In this document: piece by piece, positions 1-11,632 of the stretch
How positions within the stretch are numbered: position 1 is the first letter of the stretch
Layout of the letters: every line of letters starts with the position of its first letter
Position numbers and translations under genes: made by a program
The notes under the pieces: model-generated
Databases searched by the model: none
Told to the model about the DNA's origin: nothing
The model's input: only the letters and a program-made list of their open reading frames with translations
NCBI RefSeq assembly: GCF_000687475.1
Contig: NC_057318.1
Coordinates: 62,001-126,000 of the forward strand
Reading direction: 5' to 3'
Origin: Ustilaginoidea virens
Taxonomy: Eukaryota; Ascomycota; Sordariomycetes; Hypocreales; Clavicipitaceae
DNA: 64,000 bases

Positions 1-785
1 AGATTCAGCGCCATTGTGATTATAAATGCTCTGAGGCATAGAGGATTAAACAAGCGGTAGTATAGCAAAACATGCTTGTCAAGGTGCATAAGGATTTTAA
101 ACCCAGAGATAGAGTTAATCCCTGGAAAGAAAGAACGGTATAGAGGGGTCAGGATGTGGCGGGGGAGCCCGTTTTATTATTCCGCAAGACGTCCTTCAAA
201 AAGGTGTTTAGTAGCTATACCTGCTAAAAGATGATATATACCGCTACTAATCTAAGTACCCTCGACTTATACGTATTTCTTCCTCTATAATTGCACAATG
301 ATTGCAATACATTACGATGCATATCTCGACACATTATATGATCAGATATAAATATCACGCTATTTAATTTAGATAATATAATCACTATAACTATACCACA
401 TTTTTATCAGATCAATATCACTATAATTATCTTATGCAATTAGAGGATTAAAAACTTTATGCAATTAAGTATTTATAAACTCGTCTATTATAAAATTCTT
501 TCCTAAATTGTAGAATAAAAGGGGATGAAGTTAAATCTTATGCTTTAGTGATATAATGTACTGTGTAATCTTTCTTTGTCTTTGCCATTTTACTGCCTTA
601 CTTTTTGTGCTGAGTTGGCCTAGGTCCCAGTTGTACGTAAGGCGCGCGCAGGATGCTTATGCATCGATGTGATCACGGTATCACGTATTAGAGGTATAGT
701 TCTTCCCTGATTATGACTATTATGACTAACTAAGAAGGAAGAAGAAGACAAGACTGAAGCCGACGATATGGCCTTTATGTGTGCG

Positions 786-862
786 TGTGCCGCGGTCATA
801 TGGGCGTGCTGTGGCCATATATACGTGCCGTGGCTACGCATGTATGCTGTGGCCACATATGC
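786..862. repeat. degenerate ~20-base minisatellite
   Basis: Four imperfect copies of a unit built on GTGC(C/T)GTGG(C/T)CATAT follow one another, with TATA/CATAT spacers. The copies begin near 786, 807, 826 and 848. The array lies just left of a second simple repeat at 878-912. Confidence 0.6.
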
Positions 863-877
863 TGTATAGTCAGATGC

Positions 878-912
878 GCTGACTGACTGGCTGACTGACC
901 GACTGACCGACG
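878..912. repeat. CTGA/CCGA tetranucleotide repeat
   Basis: A run of GACT/GACC tetranucleotides (gactgactggctgactgacc...) covers about 35 bases. It creates an artificial Ser/Val-rich frame on the minus strand. Confidence 0.7.
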
Positions 913-1419
913 ATTCCGACATTTTGCAATGTTTGCATTACTAGCAGACGAGAACTTTTAACAATAGAGTTAAAGGGAAGTAGTAAATTAAATTATAAGT
1001 CTAATTCTATAGTCGTATCTCTCTTTTTTTTCCCGTTTCGCCTTATATTAGTTCTTTGTCCTAAGTTAATATCGGTATGCTAACGCATATCTTACGATAG
1101 TAAGTCTATTATTCAAGTGATTTATAGATATACTCGTTATATAATAGCCTCCAAGAATAAGACAGCCCTGGGTAAATATAATGAAATTGTTTATATAAAT
1201 AGACTGATAACTTATCTTATTAAGCCTCTCGTTTTATGAGTTCGAGAAAGTTGCCTAGTTTTATTGTGAGCTATGTATGTAAAGGCACTAGATTTGTTTT
1301 TACTCCATAATAGCCTCTTAAAGATATTATGACTGAAGATTCGCTCCTACTTGATTGCAAATCTCCATAGAATATATGACTCTTTCCAATAGCCGGCTCT
1401 TGAATTATAACCATGGATA

Positions 1420-3447
1420 TCAAACACCTGTAGCTATCGTGGCCAAGCAAACATGGCCTTTTTCATCATCAGCCAGGACGACCTCTCGGGTCTTTCCCCA
1501 CTTGAAATCGTCGGCGTTGAGCAAAGAGTAGAGCAGTATGGCAATGTTGATAAACGGTGACATAAATAAATGCAGAAAGAATCCCATGAAGTACTGCAAC
1601 CGCTCGAGATTATTCCGAGGCAACCAAAACCCAATACAGAACGAGTAAAGCTAGCATGTTTCAGTTTATTCCTTGGCTAACCCCGTGGATAAAGGCCACT
1701 TACATATCTAACCCACAGTGCGCTCATCAGCCCCAGAAAGACCTTGTCCTGAAACATTTCCGCGCCCTTTCTGACAAACATGGCGATAAGCTGCCCTACA
1801 GCCGACATGATAAATGGCGTAATAGCCCAGGTCATGACGGCAACGATGCTCTGCAGACGCTCGACGAGGATAATGCCCGGCCGGAAGATCATGACGAACT
1901 CGTTGGAGATGCTCCCCAATGCCCACCGTTTCCGCTGCGACAAGAAGACCTTCCACGTCTGAGGCACACTAGTAAAAGCCTTGGAACGCAAGGCCTGGGC
2001 AGTCTGCTTGCCAGGGAACAGGCTGAATATGATGGATGCATGGATGCTGTCCTCGGAGTAGTTTCCCATAATCTGCTGCGTCATGACGTCGTTTGGCTTG
2101 GGACAGTAGCCGAATTTCTCTCTCAGAACAACATCCCCAAAGGTGGCTTCATCGACCTTGATTAGTTGGCAGCATCCGGGCAGACAGTTGACCTTGCCAG
2201 TGATTCGTGACTGGAACATTCTCCGCAGACCCTGGGTCTGGGAGTATTCGACCGATTGGTAGAGCGACCACAAGCCAAAGTTGTGGTTGCCGAAATCAAC
2301 GCAGACGTGGCCGCAGACGCCGACGAGCTTGGGGTTCTTGCGAATGGCCTGCACCATCTGGGCGATGCAAAACTCGTCAAAACTGGTGTCGGCATCCATA
2401 CCCACCAGGTAATCTACTTCCGACAGGCCGCTTTCCAACAAGCAGTTGCCCAGATAGGCAAACAGCTCGCTGTTGAATATTGTCACAGCGCCGTGAGCTC
2501 GCTTCTTGAAGTGGTAAAGAAAGGACCTGACGAAGCACAGACTATCTCGCTTGCCCTGATTATGCCGCTTGCCCACAAAGACAAAAGGTATGCCCTTGTA
2601 CCTACCCACGCGGGTGTTGACTGGCATGAACAAGCCATCTCTTGCGCGGTAGCCATTCTCAAAGTACCGCGACGTGCCGCTTTCCAGCACATCTTGGAGA
2701 AAGTAGTCATGCGTGGACTTGCGCATCCCCGGGCCGCGCACATTGCCATCCACGATGATGAAAATCAGACGGGAATGCTTTTCAATGCCCCTCTGAGATA
2801 TTAGAGAGTCGAGCGAGCGCGATATTTCCTCCTTGGTTTCGTTGTAGCAGGGCAGCAGGAGGACCATTGTTTCCGGTGCAGTGCTTGCCTCATGAGTTTC
2901 TATCCTCCATGTGCGGAATATCCTCGTCCAAACGACGTTGACGACGATGCAGAGAACCATTCCGGCTTGTAGCATCGTGTTGCAGCTCACGAAAACAAGA
3001 AAGACGTACACGGCTTGCGGGAGGAGCAGGCTGGTTGTGATAAGGACGGAGTTCAGCACGGTCAAGCCAATGATGAGAGCCCATTTTTGCAGGCGGAGCA
3101 GCTTCCTCGATACTCGCTTCAGCTCTTCCTCCGCATTCCACCTCAGCCTTGCCTCTTCTTGTCGCACTGCTCCTATTGTAGAGCTATTTGTGCTTGTTGA
3201 TTGGGACTGGATCGAGGTATTGGAGCAGGTGGACCGCGAGCCAGCGGTGTATGGCGTTTGGCGAACGAGCGTCTATGTCCGGTTAGATTGGAACAAGGGC
3301 GGAACATTGCCGAATACTTACTGAATCATTTTGGCTTGGGCCTGGTTGGCCAGTGTCTGTGATTCCAGCTTTGGGTATCAACTCATCTAGGGCGGATAGC
3401 TGTGGAACAAGGCCTGTGTAAGCATCCTGGGAAGACGAGTTTCTCAT
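1420..3447 (-). CDS. chitin-synthase-like GT2 glycosyltransferase
   Basis: Membrane glycosyltransferase of family GT2, related to fungal chitin synthases, expected to polymerise GlcNAc or a related UDP-sugar at the plasma membrane. Model: exons 3447-3322, 3272-1704 and 1650-1420, with GT-AG introns of 49 and 53 bases, both in phase 0; 641 residues. The upstream exon supplies the only good ATG, because the large frame at 3167 begins on GTG. Visible motifs are LPCYNE (182-187), GKRDS, DAD (335-337, donor/metal site), an ED pair (449-450) and QRKRW (488-492). Two membrane segments precede the catalytic domain (about 105-163) and more follow it, with KWGKTR near the C terminus. There is no myosin or cytochrome b5 domain, so it is much shorter than class V/VII enzymes. 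It sits beside a chitin-type deacetylase and a UDP-sugar dehydrogenase. The polymer made is not determined by sequence; a hyaluronan-like or other mixed polymer is possible. Confidence 0.85.
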
Positions 3448-4516
3448 GGGTGATGCGTCTGGAAAAGCCTTTTACTATGAGAAAAAGACAGACTGGAAGG
3501 AATAATCATCTAGCATCGTCACGGAGATGTTGCCACTGGACTTTTGTATCATGCCAAAACAGACTTTCCATTTCCTCAACATAGCTTTGGCCAAGGCCAA
3601 CTCTAACGGCGCCGGATTTCAAACCGTCTACCTCGGAACCAGGGCTAATTCGAAAATCGGCTTCTAAATTTGTAATGACTCTGTGACTATCCCAGTTCGT
3701 GGTTGGCAGCCGAGGAACTGTGCAGGTAATACAACAGCCATGCGTGTCTGGATTGTATTTCCCAGCAGCAATGCCGACCTCAAAAGCCAAGCATAGAAGC
3801 CCTGCACCATATTATCGTGGCACGGCGACTTAGAAATTCGCTGCAGAAAAGCCGTTGATTCGTTCTTGAAGACGAGGACTGAGGACCAGTCATGCCACTC
3901 ATATGTGCCTTGAACTGAAACAGACATGCGCACTGCGCCAAAGAGCATGATTGATGAATATGAGCCTGATTGGTAATCGGAATAAATTTGTAATGACCGG
4001 AACCTCACGAACCGATCTAAAGTTCTAGTGCGTGATGCAGAGATGGCCTCCCGAGAATGAGCTGCAGGGCCGGGCCGTCTGGTTTCATGCCGTCGCACGT
4101 GTGTTTCCATTGACAACATCCGCCGACCGGGTGCCGGCTGGGAAGCTCGTGTCAGATGCTTGAGGGTACACGGGGCATGCGGTGGACCAGGGGAGCAAGC
4201 ACTGGCCCTTGTTGTTCTGTAAACCCCGTCGGGATGAAGTGTCTTGATTCACTGCTTTGGTAGTACTACATGAGTCTTTTTTTTTTCGCGGTGTGCCTCC
4301 TTCTGTATCTACTCTGGAACGCTATATGTAGGGAAATAAGTCGTCAGAGTAAAAGATGCTATTTTCTATTTCCGATGCATCAGGTAGGAATGTTTTTAGT
4401 GATCGCGATGCCGACATGCTGTGATTTGGCTACGGATGCACTACCTGCTTTGCCAAGCCCCGTGGAAATAGACATTGGCCATTTTACAAACAGAAAGCTG
4501 ACTCCATGCCCAACTT
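3448..4516. other. intergenic region between GT2 gene and deacetylase
   Basis: About 1.07 kb between the start of the GT2 gene and the 3' end of the deacetylase gene, so it should contain the GT2 promoter and the deacetylase terminator. A 151-codon frame on the minus strand (3664-4119) has no recognisable domain or clear start context and is not called. A T-tract lies at about 4268-4277. Confidence 0.5.
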
Positions 4517-6110
4517 TCAATCACAGCGCCCGAATCCCCCCTGACATCCCTCACCACAATGCTCACTGGTCCTGCCGCTGCCAGAGCGTCAGTACAAGAT
4601 GCAGACTCAAATAGTGAATCCCAACTCACCAGAATCCATGCTTTGAGCAGCACGCTCCTAAATAAAGGCACGTTGTGGAATACCGACGGCCACACAGCCC
4701 GTTTGTCGTATTCTGCACCCCATACGCAGCCGGGTCGCATCGGCCAAAGTCTCGGTCGCACCCTGTGCCACAATACTCGGGAGTTGATCCGCTGCAGAGG
4801 CTAGGTTAGACAACAAAGCACTCACGCCTTTGCTCAATCGTAAGCTTTGGATTAGACCAGGCGTACCAGTAGCCAAAATGCGAGCAGCAGCTACCAAACA
4901 CGGATCCCGCGCAGGTATGTCCCCTCCGTCCGCCGCAGCGCCCCTCGACCGAGACCGAGACTCGGCTGGTGGTCCTGGGCCAAGCGGATGTTGGCGTCTG
5001 CGTCTGCTTCTGCGTCTGCGTTTGTGTCCTGTCACGGCAGCTCCTGCTGCTGTACGAGTTGCCGCCAGCCGCGGGCCTGTACCAGTTTTCTCGAGCGTCA
5101 CCCAGACACTCGCCCACGGTTACAAGCTTGTAGCCCCTCTTCTCGGCGACTTCTATCATGAAGCTTGTGAGATTCCGCACCGTCTGCTCATGCGAGTCGT
5201 GTGCAAGGACAATGTACGAAGCCTCGGCGGCATTTGCCGAGAGGCCCTGGGAGAAACGGTCCTTGGCGCGCTGTATGAGAGCAGCATCATCGTACATGTA
5301 GTCCTTTGTGTCCAAGTTGGCCGAGATGGAATGGTACGCCAGACGGCCGAGCACATCCTGGCATCCAGATACGGCGTTGCACTCCAGAAACGGCGGCCGA
5401 AAGTAGGTGGGCACAAAGCCGAATATGTTGCGAAGCGCCATCTCGTTGTACACGAGCTCGGCGCGACGAACCGTGTCATTGATCTGGTTGAGGTCGCGAT
5501 GCGTCCAGGAATGGCTGGCAATCTGATGGCCCTCCCGATACATGCGGCGCAGGATGCCTGGCCACGCGGTGGAAGGGTCGTCGATGGGTCCTTTCCCGAG
5601 GTTATTCCCCGTGACGAAGAATGTCGCCTTGACGCCAGTGCTCTGCAGCTGGTCCAGCAGCTCGTTTGTGTATGTGTAGGGGCCGTCGTCGAAGCTCAGG
5701 GCCACCATGCCGGGCGCTTTGCACGAGGTGATCAGCGGACCTCCGTACGGCACGTTACCGGCGCGAGGGCGCAGGATATCTCCCGTGTCGCCGCCAGCGG
5801 GAGGCACTCTATCTATCCTATTAGAACATCAAGCTATTGCACGCATCTTTGAATTGAAAACTTACAGCGTGTCGCAGGTGTGGCTGTAGTCGAGCTGGCA
5901 TTGCGATCCGCCGCAGTACTCGACGGTGGAGCCGCAATATCCGGACTCGGAACAGCATGAACCAGCATCACAGGAGCCTTCGCCGGGGCCGCATACCGAT
6001 TGTCTCCGGAACATCACCAGAGTCACGGCCAGAGGCACATGCGATGCTGCTGCTGCCACCGCCTCGGCGCCCAAGGCGGCGGCAACACTCAACCTCCACC
6101 ATCCTAACAT
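4517..6110 (-). CDS. secreted chitin/polysaccharide deacetylase with three CBM18 modules
   Basis: Carbohydrate esterase family 4 (NodB) enzyme that removes acetyl groups from chitin-like polymers outside the cell. Exons 6110-5866, 5808-4867, 4791-4630 and 4577-4517; 469 residues. The ATG at 6110 opens a hydrophobic N terminus; the longer frame upstream starts on TTG. CBM18-1 has eight cysteines (C40-C79) with the CCSESGYCG core. The NodB core shows FDDG (D122, D123 as catalytic base/metal region), HSWTH (metal ligands H181 and H185), RPPF (from R219) and the LAHD motif. After a Gln/Thr-rich linker come CBM18-2 and CBM18-3. Each is completed only by splicing, and each is interrupted by an intron at the same codon (TG|C of the GYC/GFC cysteine). 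The gene is divergent from the nucleotide-sugar dehydrogenase, which fits a shared pathway. Confidence 0.9.
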
Positions 6111-7289
6111 GACGACGTTCCGCAAGATTAGGCTCAGCAAACTATTGGTGTCTCTCAAACCGTAAATTTTTTTTCCCGGCGTCCTGGAGCTGTCTTTTTC
6201 CGTGTTTTATACCCCTCCCTCCGTGTACACTATAAACGGCCTCATCGTGGCTGTGCTCAACACGGATTCCCGCGGCATTTCCTGACGAGCAAAGATCCGC
6301 GTTCCGACGATCCTTTGCGTCAGGTGCTGGAAATATCGGCTCACCTTGTACAGAATATGCCTGTAGCTGGGGCATCTTTTTCTTTGCCCTATTGGCCGAG
6401 GGCTAATTCACGACATGTACACGACGGACAGGTATACATAGTGCAATTCGATACGGCCCTGCCCGGCCTCTACAGATTCTTTCCAGGTAAAAGCACGTGG
6501 GCGGATTCGGCAAGGGACAGCAACGAGATGGCTCCCAATTTAGAAGCGCTGATCCTGGTACCTGTGTCGACTATCTAATAGCGGGCGATGAATTGCCGTC
6601 GGACAGGTCGACTGATGTTGTACGCGCTGGCCAAGCAAAATCAAAGCCGTCAAGACCTGTAATCACCCCGAGGGAAGCAGCAAATCGGAAGAAACGATCG
6701 TGTATTTCCGGCGATAATCAGGCGTGGAAAGACGGAAACTCAAGCCCAGGTATATGCGACTAACACAGACCATGTCTTTACGTCTGTCGTGCTACGTCGT
6801 GCTGAAGCGGATAGCTTGCTGCAAGGGACAGCACGTCCTCCGAGGAAGCCACCATTTATATCTTTCAGCTACATTTTTCGTGCTCGGAGATTTACTGCTA
6901 TTATTGTATCACCGAGTCGCACTGCTTGGGGATGGACAAGACCACATGACGTACCAGCTCATGCGACGTGATTACGACTCGCTGACTGATGCGCGAAAAG
7001 CCGGCCATCTATATTTGGATCCCTGCCCTGCATCAACCATGGCAGGAGTGGCTCGTGGCAACGGACACCGGGTTTTTTCATGTGCTTCTATTCGTAAAGC
7101 TTCAAACGGCTACTCACCGAGCCATCGTCACAGCGGTCCAACAAGAACAAAACTAACAAGTCCCGTTGCAAAACCGACAAGGTCAAATACTCCTCGAACA
7201 TCGTCGGCCCAAGCCCGAACGGACCCAGCAGTCCATTCCCATTCTTTGTCTTGGCCCTGGACGCTTGACAGGCATTACCCGTTGCAACC
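6111..7289. promoter_or_regulatory. divergent promoter region, deacetylase / sugar dehydrogenase
   Basis: About 1.18 kb separates the two divergent start codons (6110 minus, 7290 plus), so the interval must hold both promoters. No gene is supported here: the open frames at 6724-7293 overlap the next start and have no domain. I cannot name specific operator sites. Confidence 0.5.
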
Positions 7290-8606
7290 ATGAAACTGAG
7301 TCCGTTCCCCGAGCCGCTGCCCTCGGACGCCGAAGAATGCTCAACCAGCTTCCATCCCCGCTGGACTCACTACAGCCTCACCCCTCCGAGTGAATCGCCA
7401 GACCGTACCGAAGTATTCCCACCGGTCCAAGGGGCGCCCGCGTCAGTGGCCGTCATCGGCGTGGGCTACGTCGGCCAGCACCTAGTCGCCACATTCTCCA
7501 AAGCCTTCGCAGTAATAGGATACGATGTCTCCCAGGAACGCATCGATCAAGTCCGGAAGCAGCTCCTGCACAATGACCAAGCCCACTTCACCACTTCTGC
7601 CGCGGAAATCAGCCAGGCCACGTACTTTCTCATCGCCGTGCCCACCCTCCTCCGGCCAGATAAGAGCATCGACTCGTCCTCCCTGCGTGACGCCGTCGCC
7701 ATTGTCAGCACCCATGCGCGGCCTGGCTCTACCGTCGTCATTGAGAGCTCCGTGGCCGTTGGCATGACACGCGCCTTGCTCGGACCGCTGGCCGCAAGCA
7801 AGGGCTTCTACGCCGGCATGTCACCCGAGCGAGTCGACCCGGGCCGCTCGGAGCCTGCCGCGCACGCAATCCCTAAAATCGTCGCTGGGCTAGACGACGT
7901 GGCTCCTGGGTCTCTCGAAACAATCAAGGAGCTCTACTCAAGCGTTTTCGACGAGCTTGTCCCGGTGTCGTCGCCCGAAGTGGCCGAGATGACGAAGCTC
8001 TATGAGAATTGCCAGCGCATGCTATGCATTGCATATGCCAACGAAATGGCTGACGCGTGCGTCCAGCATGGAATTGACGCGTACGAGGTCTGCCATGCCG
8101 CCGCTACCAAGCCATTCGGGTACATGTCATTCGTGCCTGGTCTCGGCGTCGGGGGACACTGTATCCCCGTAAACCCGTACTACTTGCTATCCAATAGTAA
8201 TTTCCCCCTTCTGCGAGCTGCGTCCGACAAGATGGCCGCTCGGCCGCGCGATGTGGCCCGCAGGATTGTTGCCAGGTTCTCCGCCCGAGAGGCTGTTCCT
8301 AGGCGTCCTCGCGTCCTGGTAGTGGGTATGGGATTCAAGCCCGGGCAGTGCCATTTGGCCAATTCGCCGGGACTGGAGCTGGCTCGCAGCCTCGTCGTCA
8401 CGGCCGAGGTGCAGGTAATGTGGGTTGATCCGCTGGTGCCGCAGGATGCGATTCCGCAAATACCACGGCTGGAGGTGCAAGAATGGTCGGTGCCGTTGCT
8501 GGACTCGCGGTTCGACCTTGTTGTTGTGGCATTCAGGCAGCATGGCTTGGACTGGTCACTGTTGAATCGGCTACAAGTCGCGCAGGTGGAAATGTGGTGT
8601 CCATAG
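7290..8606 (+). CDS. nucleotide-sugar 6-dehydrogenase, UDP-N-acetylhexosamine type
   Basis: NAD-dependent four-electron dehydrogenase that oxidises C6 of a UDP-sugar to the uronic acid. Single exon, 438 residues, ATG at 7290 in good context (ACCATGA). The Rossmann loop GVGYVG is at 57-62, SPERVDPG at 178-185, the central helix motif EMTKLYEN at 233-240, and the catalytic cysteine is C291 in GGHCIPVNPYYL. In this superfamily GGHCIPxxP is typical of UDP-GlcNAc/UDP-ManNAc dehydrogenases (WbpA, WecC, TviB-like), whereas classic UDP-glucose dehydrogenases carry GGSCFPKD-like motifs. I therefore infer a UDP-N-acetylhexosaminuronate product rather than UDP-glucuronate. The first 50 residues are a low-complexity extension. 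It is divergent from the deacetylase and clustered with the GT2 synthase. Confidence 0.88.
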   Translation: MKLSPFPEPLPSDAEECSTSFHPRWTHYSLTPPSESPDRTEVFPPVQGAPASVAVIGVGYVGQHLVATFSKAFAVIGYDVSQERIDQVRKQLLHNDQAHFTTSAAEISQATYFLIAVPTLLRPDKSIDSSSLRDAVAIVSTHARPGSTVVIESSVAVGMTRALLGPLAASKGFYAGMSPERVDPGRSEPAAHAIPKIVAGLDDVAPGSLETIKELYSSVFDELVPVSSPEVAEMTKLYENCQRMLCIAYANEMADACVQHGIDAYEVCHAAATKPFGYMSFVPGLGVGGHCIPVNPYYLLSNSNFPLLRAASDKMAARPRDVARRIVARFSAREAVPRRPRVLVVGMGFKPGQCHLANSPGLELARSLVVTAEVQVMWVDPLVPQDAIPQIPRLEVQEWSVPLLDSRFDLVVVAFRQHGLDWSLLNRLQVAQVEMWCP

Positions 8607-9147
8607 AATCGACATTGTAGAAGATGGCGCAAGAATCGACGGAGTGGCGGATGATGTGTAATCAGTGGGTTTGAGGGCAGCCTTCACTTATGCCTCTTCA
8701 AACGGCCGGATTGGCGGGGAACAAGTCGAGACAGAGGACGAGGATGATGAACATTGGGATAAGAAAAGCAAGAATAGGAAGAACCTTGGTTCTGTCCTCA
8801 TCCCGTCTAGATTTGCAGGAGTGTTGGCCAAGAGTTAGGGCAAAAGGCCAAAAAAGGGGGCGTCTTGGGCGGCGCATCCTTCACCGATACGTTGAGCTAA
8901 ACAGAATATTACAGGCCTAGGACCCCAAGGCTATCCACGTTCATGATTCACAGCGCCGACCTTAATCACTGATACACCAAGGTAACCAATAAATACTACA
9001 AGCCGGGGACCGCCAACCATCTACGTCATGATTCATAGGCACATACCAGCAACGTGAAAAACGCCTCACCCACGCCAGCCACATCGCCCCCATCGTAAAC
9101 CACCTCTCAACCATCTGAGCACGCTGTCGGTCCGGAGAATTCTGCCA
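8607..9147. other. convergent intergenic region
   Basis: About 540 bases between the 3' ends of the sugar dehydrogenase and Akr1 genes. It should carry both terminators. No gene seen. Confidence 0.6.
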
Positions 9148-11632
9148 TCACACTTCTTCCGTCCCGAGAGCTTCGTAGGCGCCCCGCCTTATGCCCGCGA
9201 GATGCATCAACGTCGGGCTCTCATACATGGCCGTGTAGTCTACCCTGTCCCCCCCCAGCACCGCGGTGCCATTTTCCCGCGGCCCAAACACGGGCGCAGG
9301 GTCGCACCAAAAGTCCCTGCAGTTGGAGATGCAGCCCCTACTGTAGGGATTCCTCTTCCTACGGCGGCCCTTGCCAGTGGCGGCCCCGCGGCCCGTAACA
9401 GTCTCGATGAAGGGATCAACGCCGAGGATGCGGCTCCATTGCTTCAACATGCTAGCACCGTGTTTCGACGAGTGGCCGGAGGGTGGGGCAGTGGAGGCTG
9501 CGACTGCGGCAAGCGACGGGTCGAGCGGCGTCCCTGTTGATGTGAGTGCCGTGGCGGCTTCCCGGGTGTGGATACCCGTCATGTTTTCGTACGTCGTCAT
9601 CGCCCGAGATACTTGGATGAGCTGGGTGACGACCAGCATGGTTACCCAGACCAGCTGGAGCGTGACCCACACAGTCAGGAATAAAGTGTATGCATCGGAA
9701 TGGATGAGTCTGCACAGCCCTGGTCCAAAGATGGCACACGATTCCGAAGCCTTGGCTGAGACCAGACCAAAATCTGCTCGCCGTCATTAGATAGGTAAAA
9801 TGCCGCGACAAGGATTCGAGAGAACTCACAGTAGTAGATTAGCCAATCGTATACCAGAATGCCCAGGGTGAGGCAGCCAAGATACAGGAAAAAGTGTCGA
9901 TGGTTGTTAATACCGACGCAGTTATAAACCCACGGGCAATGGCTACTCTACAATCAGCATGAAAGCTCGGGCATGGGGAAGAAACCTGACTTACTGATCA
10001 TGCTTGGCCACGCATCGCTGGCACCGTCTGCAATGTTTGCTACGAAGCGGCGTTCGAATCATGCACGTAACACAAAAGTTGGCTTCGTCAAACTTCCACG
10101 ACGCCAGAAGCTCGTCAATGGCGGCTCTTTGCTCCGCAATGCCATTCAGTTTGGGTACAAATCCGGGGTCAAATCGCATGCAAGCCGCATAAAAAAATGT
10201 CGTCAGGCTGAAAAGCGCCGCAAATACCAGATTCAAGAGCAGGTGCGAGCTCTCGTCTCGCATCGTGCTCCACACGACCGTCGTCAGCCAGTTGGTCCCA
10301 ACAAGGAAGAGTGAGCCTGCAAAAATCCCAGCCATCCACGGCTGAAGCCAGTCACAACGTCAGCCTCGGAAACAAGCAGACTGAGTCATGGTCAGAAAGA
10401 CCAAACTTACTGTTTTGTGAAAGTGTCGCATATCCGGTGGAGCATATTCTAACACCTGAGTCGCAAACCAGTAACAGCAATACACAATACCAGCTGCCAC
10501 GGGCGCACCAAGCAGCACCGGCGTATGCGACAAGACTATGAGCACACTCCAGATCATAACCCAAGGCCATAGGAACAAGAACTTGGTCGTGAAAGCCCTC
10601 TTGTCCTTCAAAAAGTAGTTAGTCCCCGGCCAAGGCGGAGTTACGGGATTGCCCTCTTCATCGTAGCCGCATTCCCTCAGCGCCCGATGCCATGCAGGTT
10701 GAGTCTTCAGTTCGCTGGCCGTCACAGCGGGTGTTTTGCCGTTCTCTGTTTTCGCGAACCGGTCTGCTCCGTACTCAACAAGCTTCTGAACGCATCCTGG
10801 GTTGCCCTTGACCAAGGCCCAGTGTAGAGCCGTAAAGCCTTGTTCATCGGCAGCATGTACGCTCGCGCCCCAGCGTAGGAATACATCCACACACGATGGG
10901 AACCCCTTGTATGCGGCCCACATTAGCGACGTATGTCCATACGTGTCGAGAACATCAACAGGGATCCCTTGATGTAGCAGCAACACAATCAACAAGACGT
11001 TGCCATTGAAAGTAGAGATGTGAAGGGTATTGTAGCCTTGGGCATCGGTTATCAGAGGATCGGCGCCGTGCTGCAGCAAGAGATTGACGGTATAATAATG
11101 GCATCGTTGTGCGGCCCATTGTAGAGGGGTAGCAACAGAATCGCCCCCTTTGTGGTTGACTTCGGCGCCGTGCTCGATGAGAAACTTGCACATGGCGTAT
11201 TGATTGTTAATGGCGGCCCACTAGCGCATCGAAAGGTTAGCAGGTAAGGCATTGAATATACAATATAGCTGTTGCCTGAGCTCTCAGTGGCGTCAATTCA
11301 ATTTTCAGCAGGCGGTTAATTGCTCTTACGTGCAAAGGCGTGATACCCTCATCATCGCTATATGTGGCATCATAGTCCCCCGACTCCAACAACTTCTCCA
11401 TGGCAACAATGTCGCCTATCCGGGCAAGCTGCATGATGTCGTTCTCAGGGGGGGGGGCTGCTGGAGCCGCGGCCGTCGCATGACTGCCACCCTGGCCATC
11501 GACAGCAGCGAGGCTGCCCATTTCCATCTCGCTGTTGAGCTTTGGAGCTGCGGCGGAAGACTTTTTCGCAAACTGTATTGGAAGTGCAGCCGCGGAAGAG
11601 GGAAATTTGCTGCTCGGCTGGGAATTGCTCAT
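9148..11632 (-). CDS. akr1: Akr1-type ankyrin-repeat DHHC palmitoyltransferase
   Basis: Golgi/endosomal protein S-acyltransferase. Model: exons 11632-11330, 11220-10411, 10341-9995, 9942-9830 and 9776-9148; 733 residues, all junctions GT-AG with consistent phase. An N-terminal disordered region (1-60) leads into about six ankyrin repeats (75-290), recognisable by TPLHWAA, TPLQWAAQ, HTSLMWAA and TALHWA. Then come paired membrane segments, the cysteine-rich domain CVTC...RSKHCRRCQRC, and the catalytic DHHC at 486-489, followed by PWVYNCVGINNHRHF. Two more membrane segments follow (LQLVWVTMLVVTQL). Intron 3 splits the first catalytic His codon, so no unspliced frame shows DHHC. Length is normal for the family. 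It shares a 0.7 kb divergent promoter with the SRP receptor beta gene. Confidence 0.95.

Larger units (their letters stand above)
1..1419. other. AT-rich gene-free left edge
   Basis: No supportable gene is seen. The sequence is mostly AT-rich with many stops in all frames, as expected of old, mutated repeat DNA. The exception is about 620-920, which is GC-richer and holds two short repeat arrays listed separately. The open frame across 620-922 on the minus strand is a product of those repeats and is not called as a gene. Confidence 0.6.

Noticed and set aside
620..922. 100-codon Ser/Val/Ala/His-rich minus-strand frame
   Set aside because: It is produced by two short tandem repeats (786-862 and 878-912) and has no other coding sign.
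1656..2804. Plus-strand frames of 169 and 182 codons
   Set aside because: They are antisense shadows of the GT2 gene, which has all family motifs on the minus strand.
3664..4119. 151-codon minus-strand frame between GT2 and deacetylase
   Set aside because: No domain, uneven composition and no conserved context. Kept as intergenic.
4830..5852. 340-codon plus-strand frame
   Set aside because: Antisense to the deacetylase, whose catalytic and CBM18 motifs are intact.
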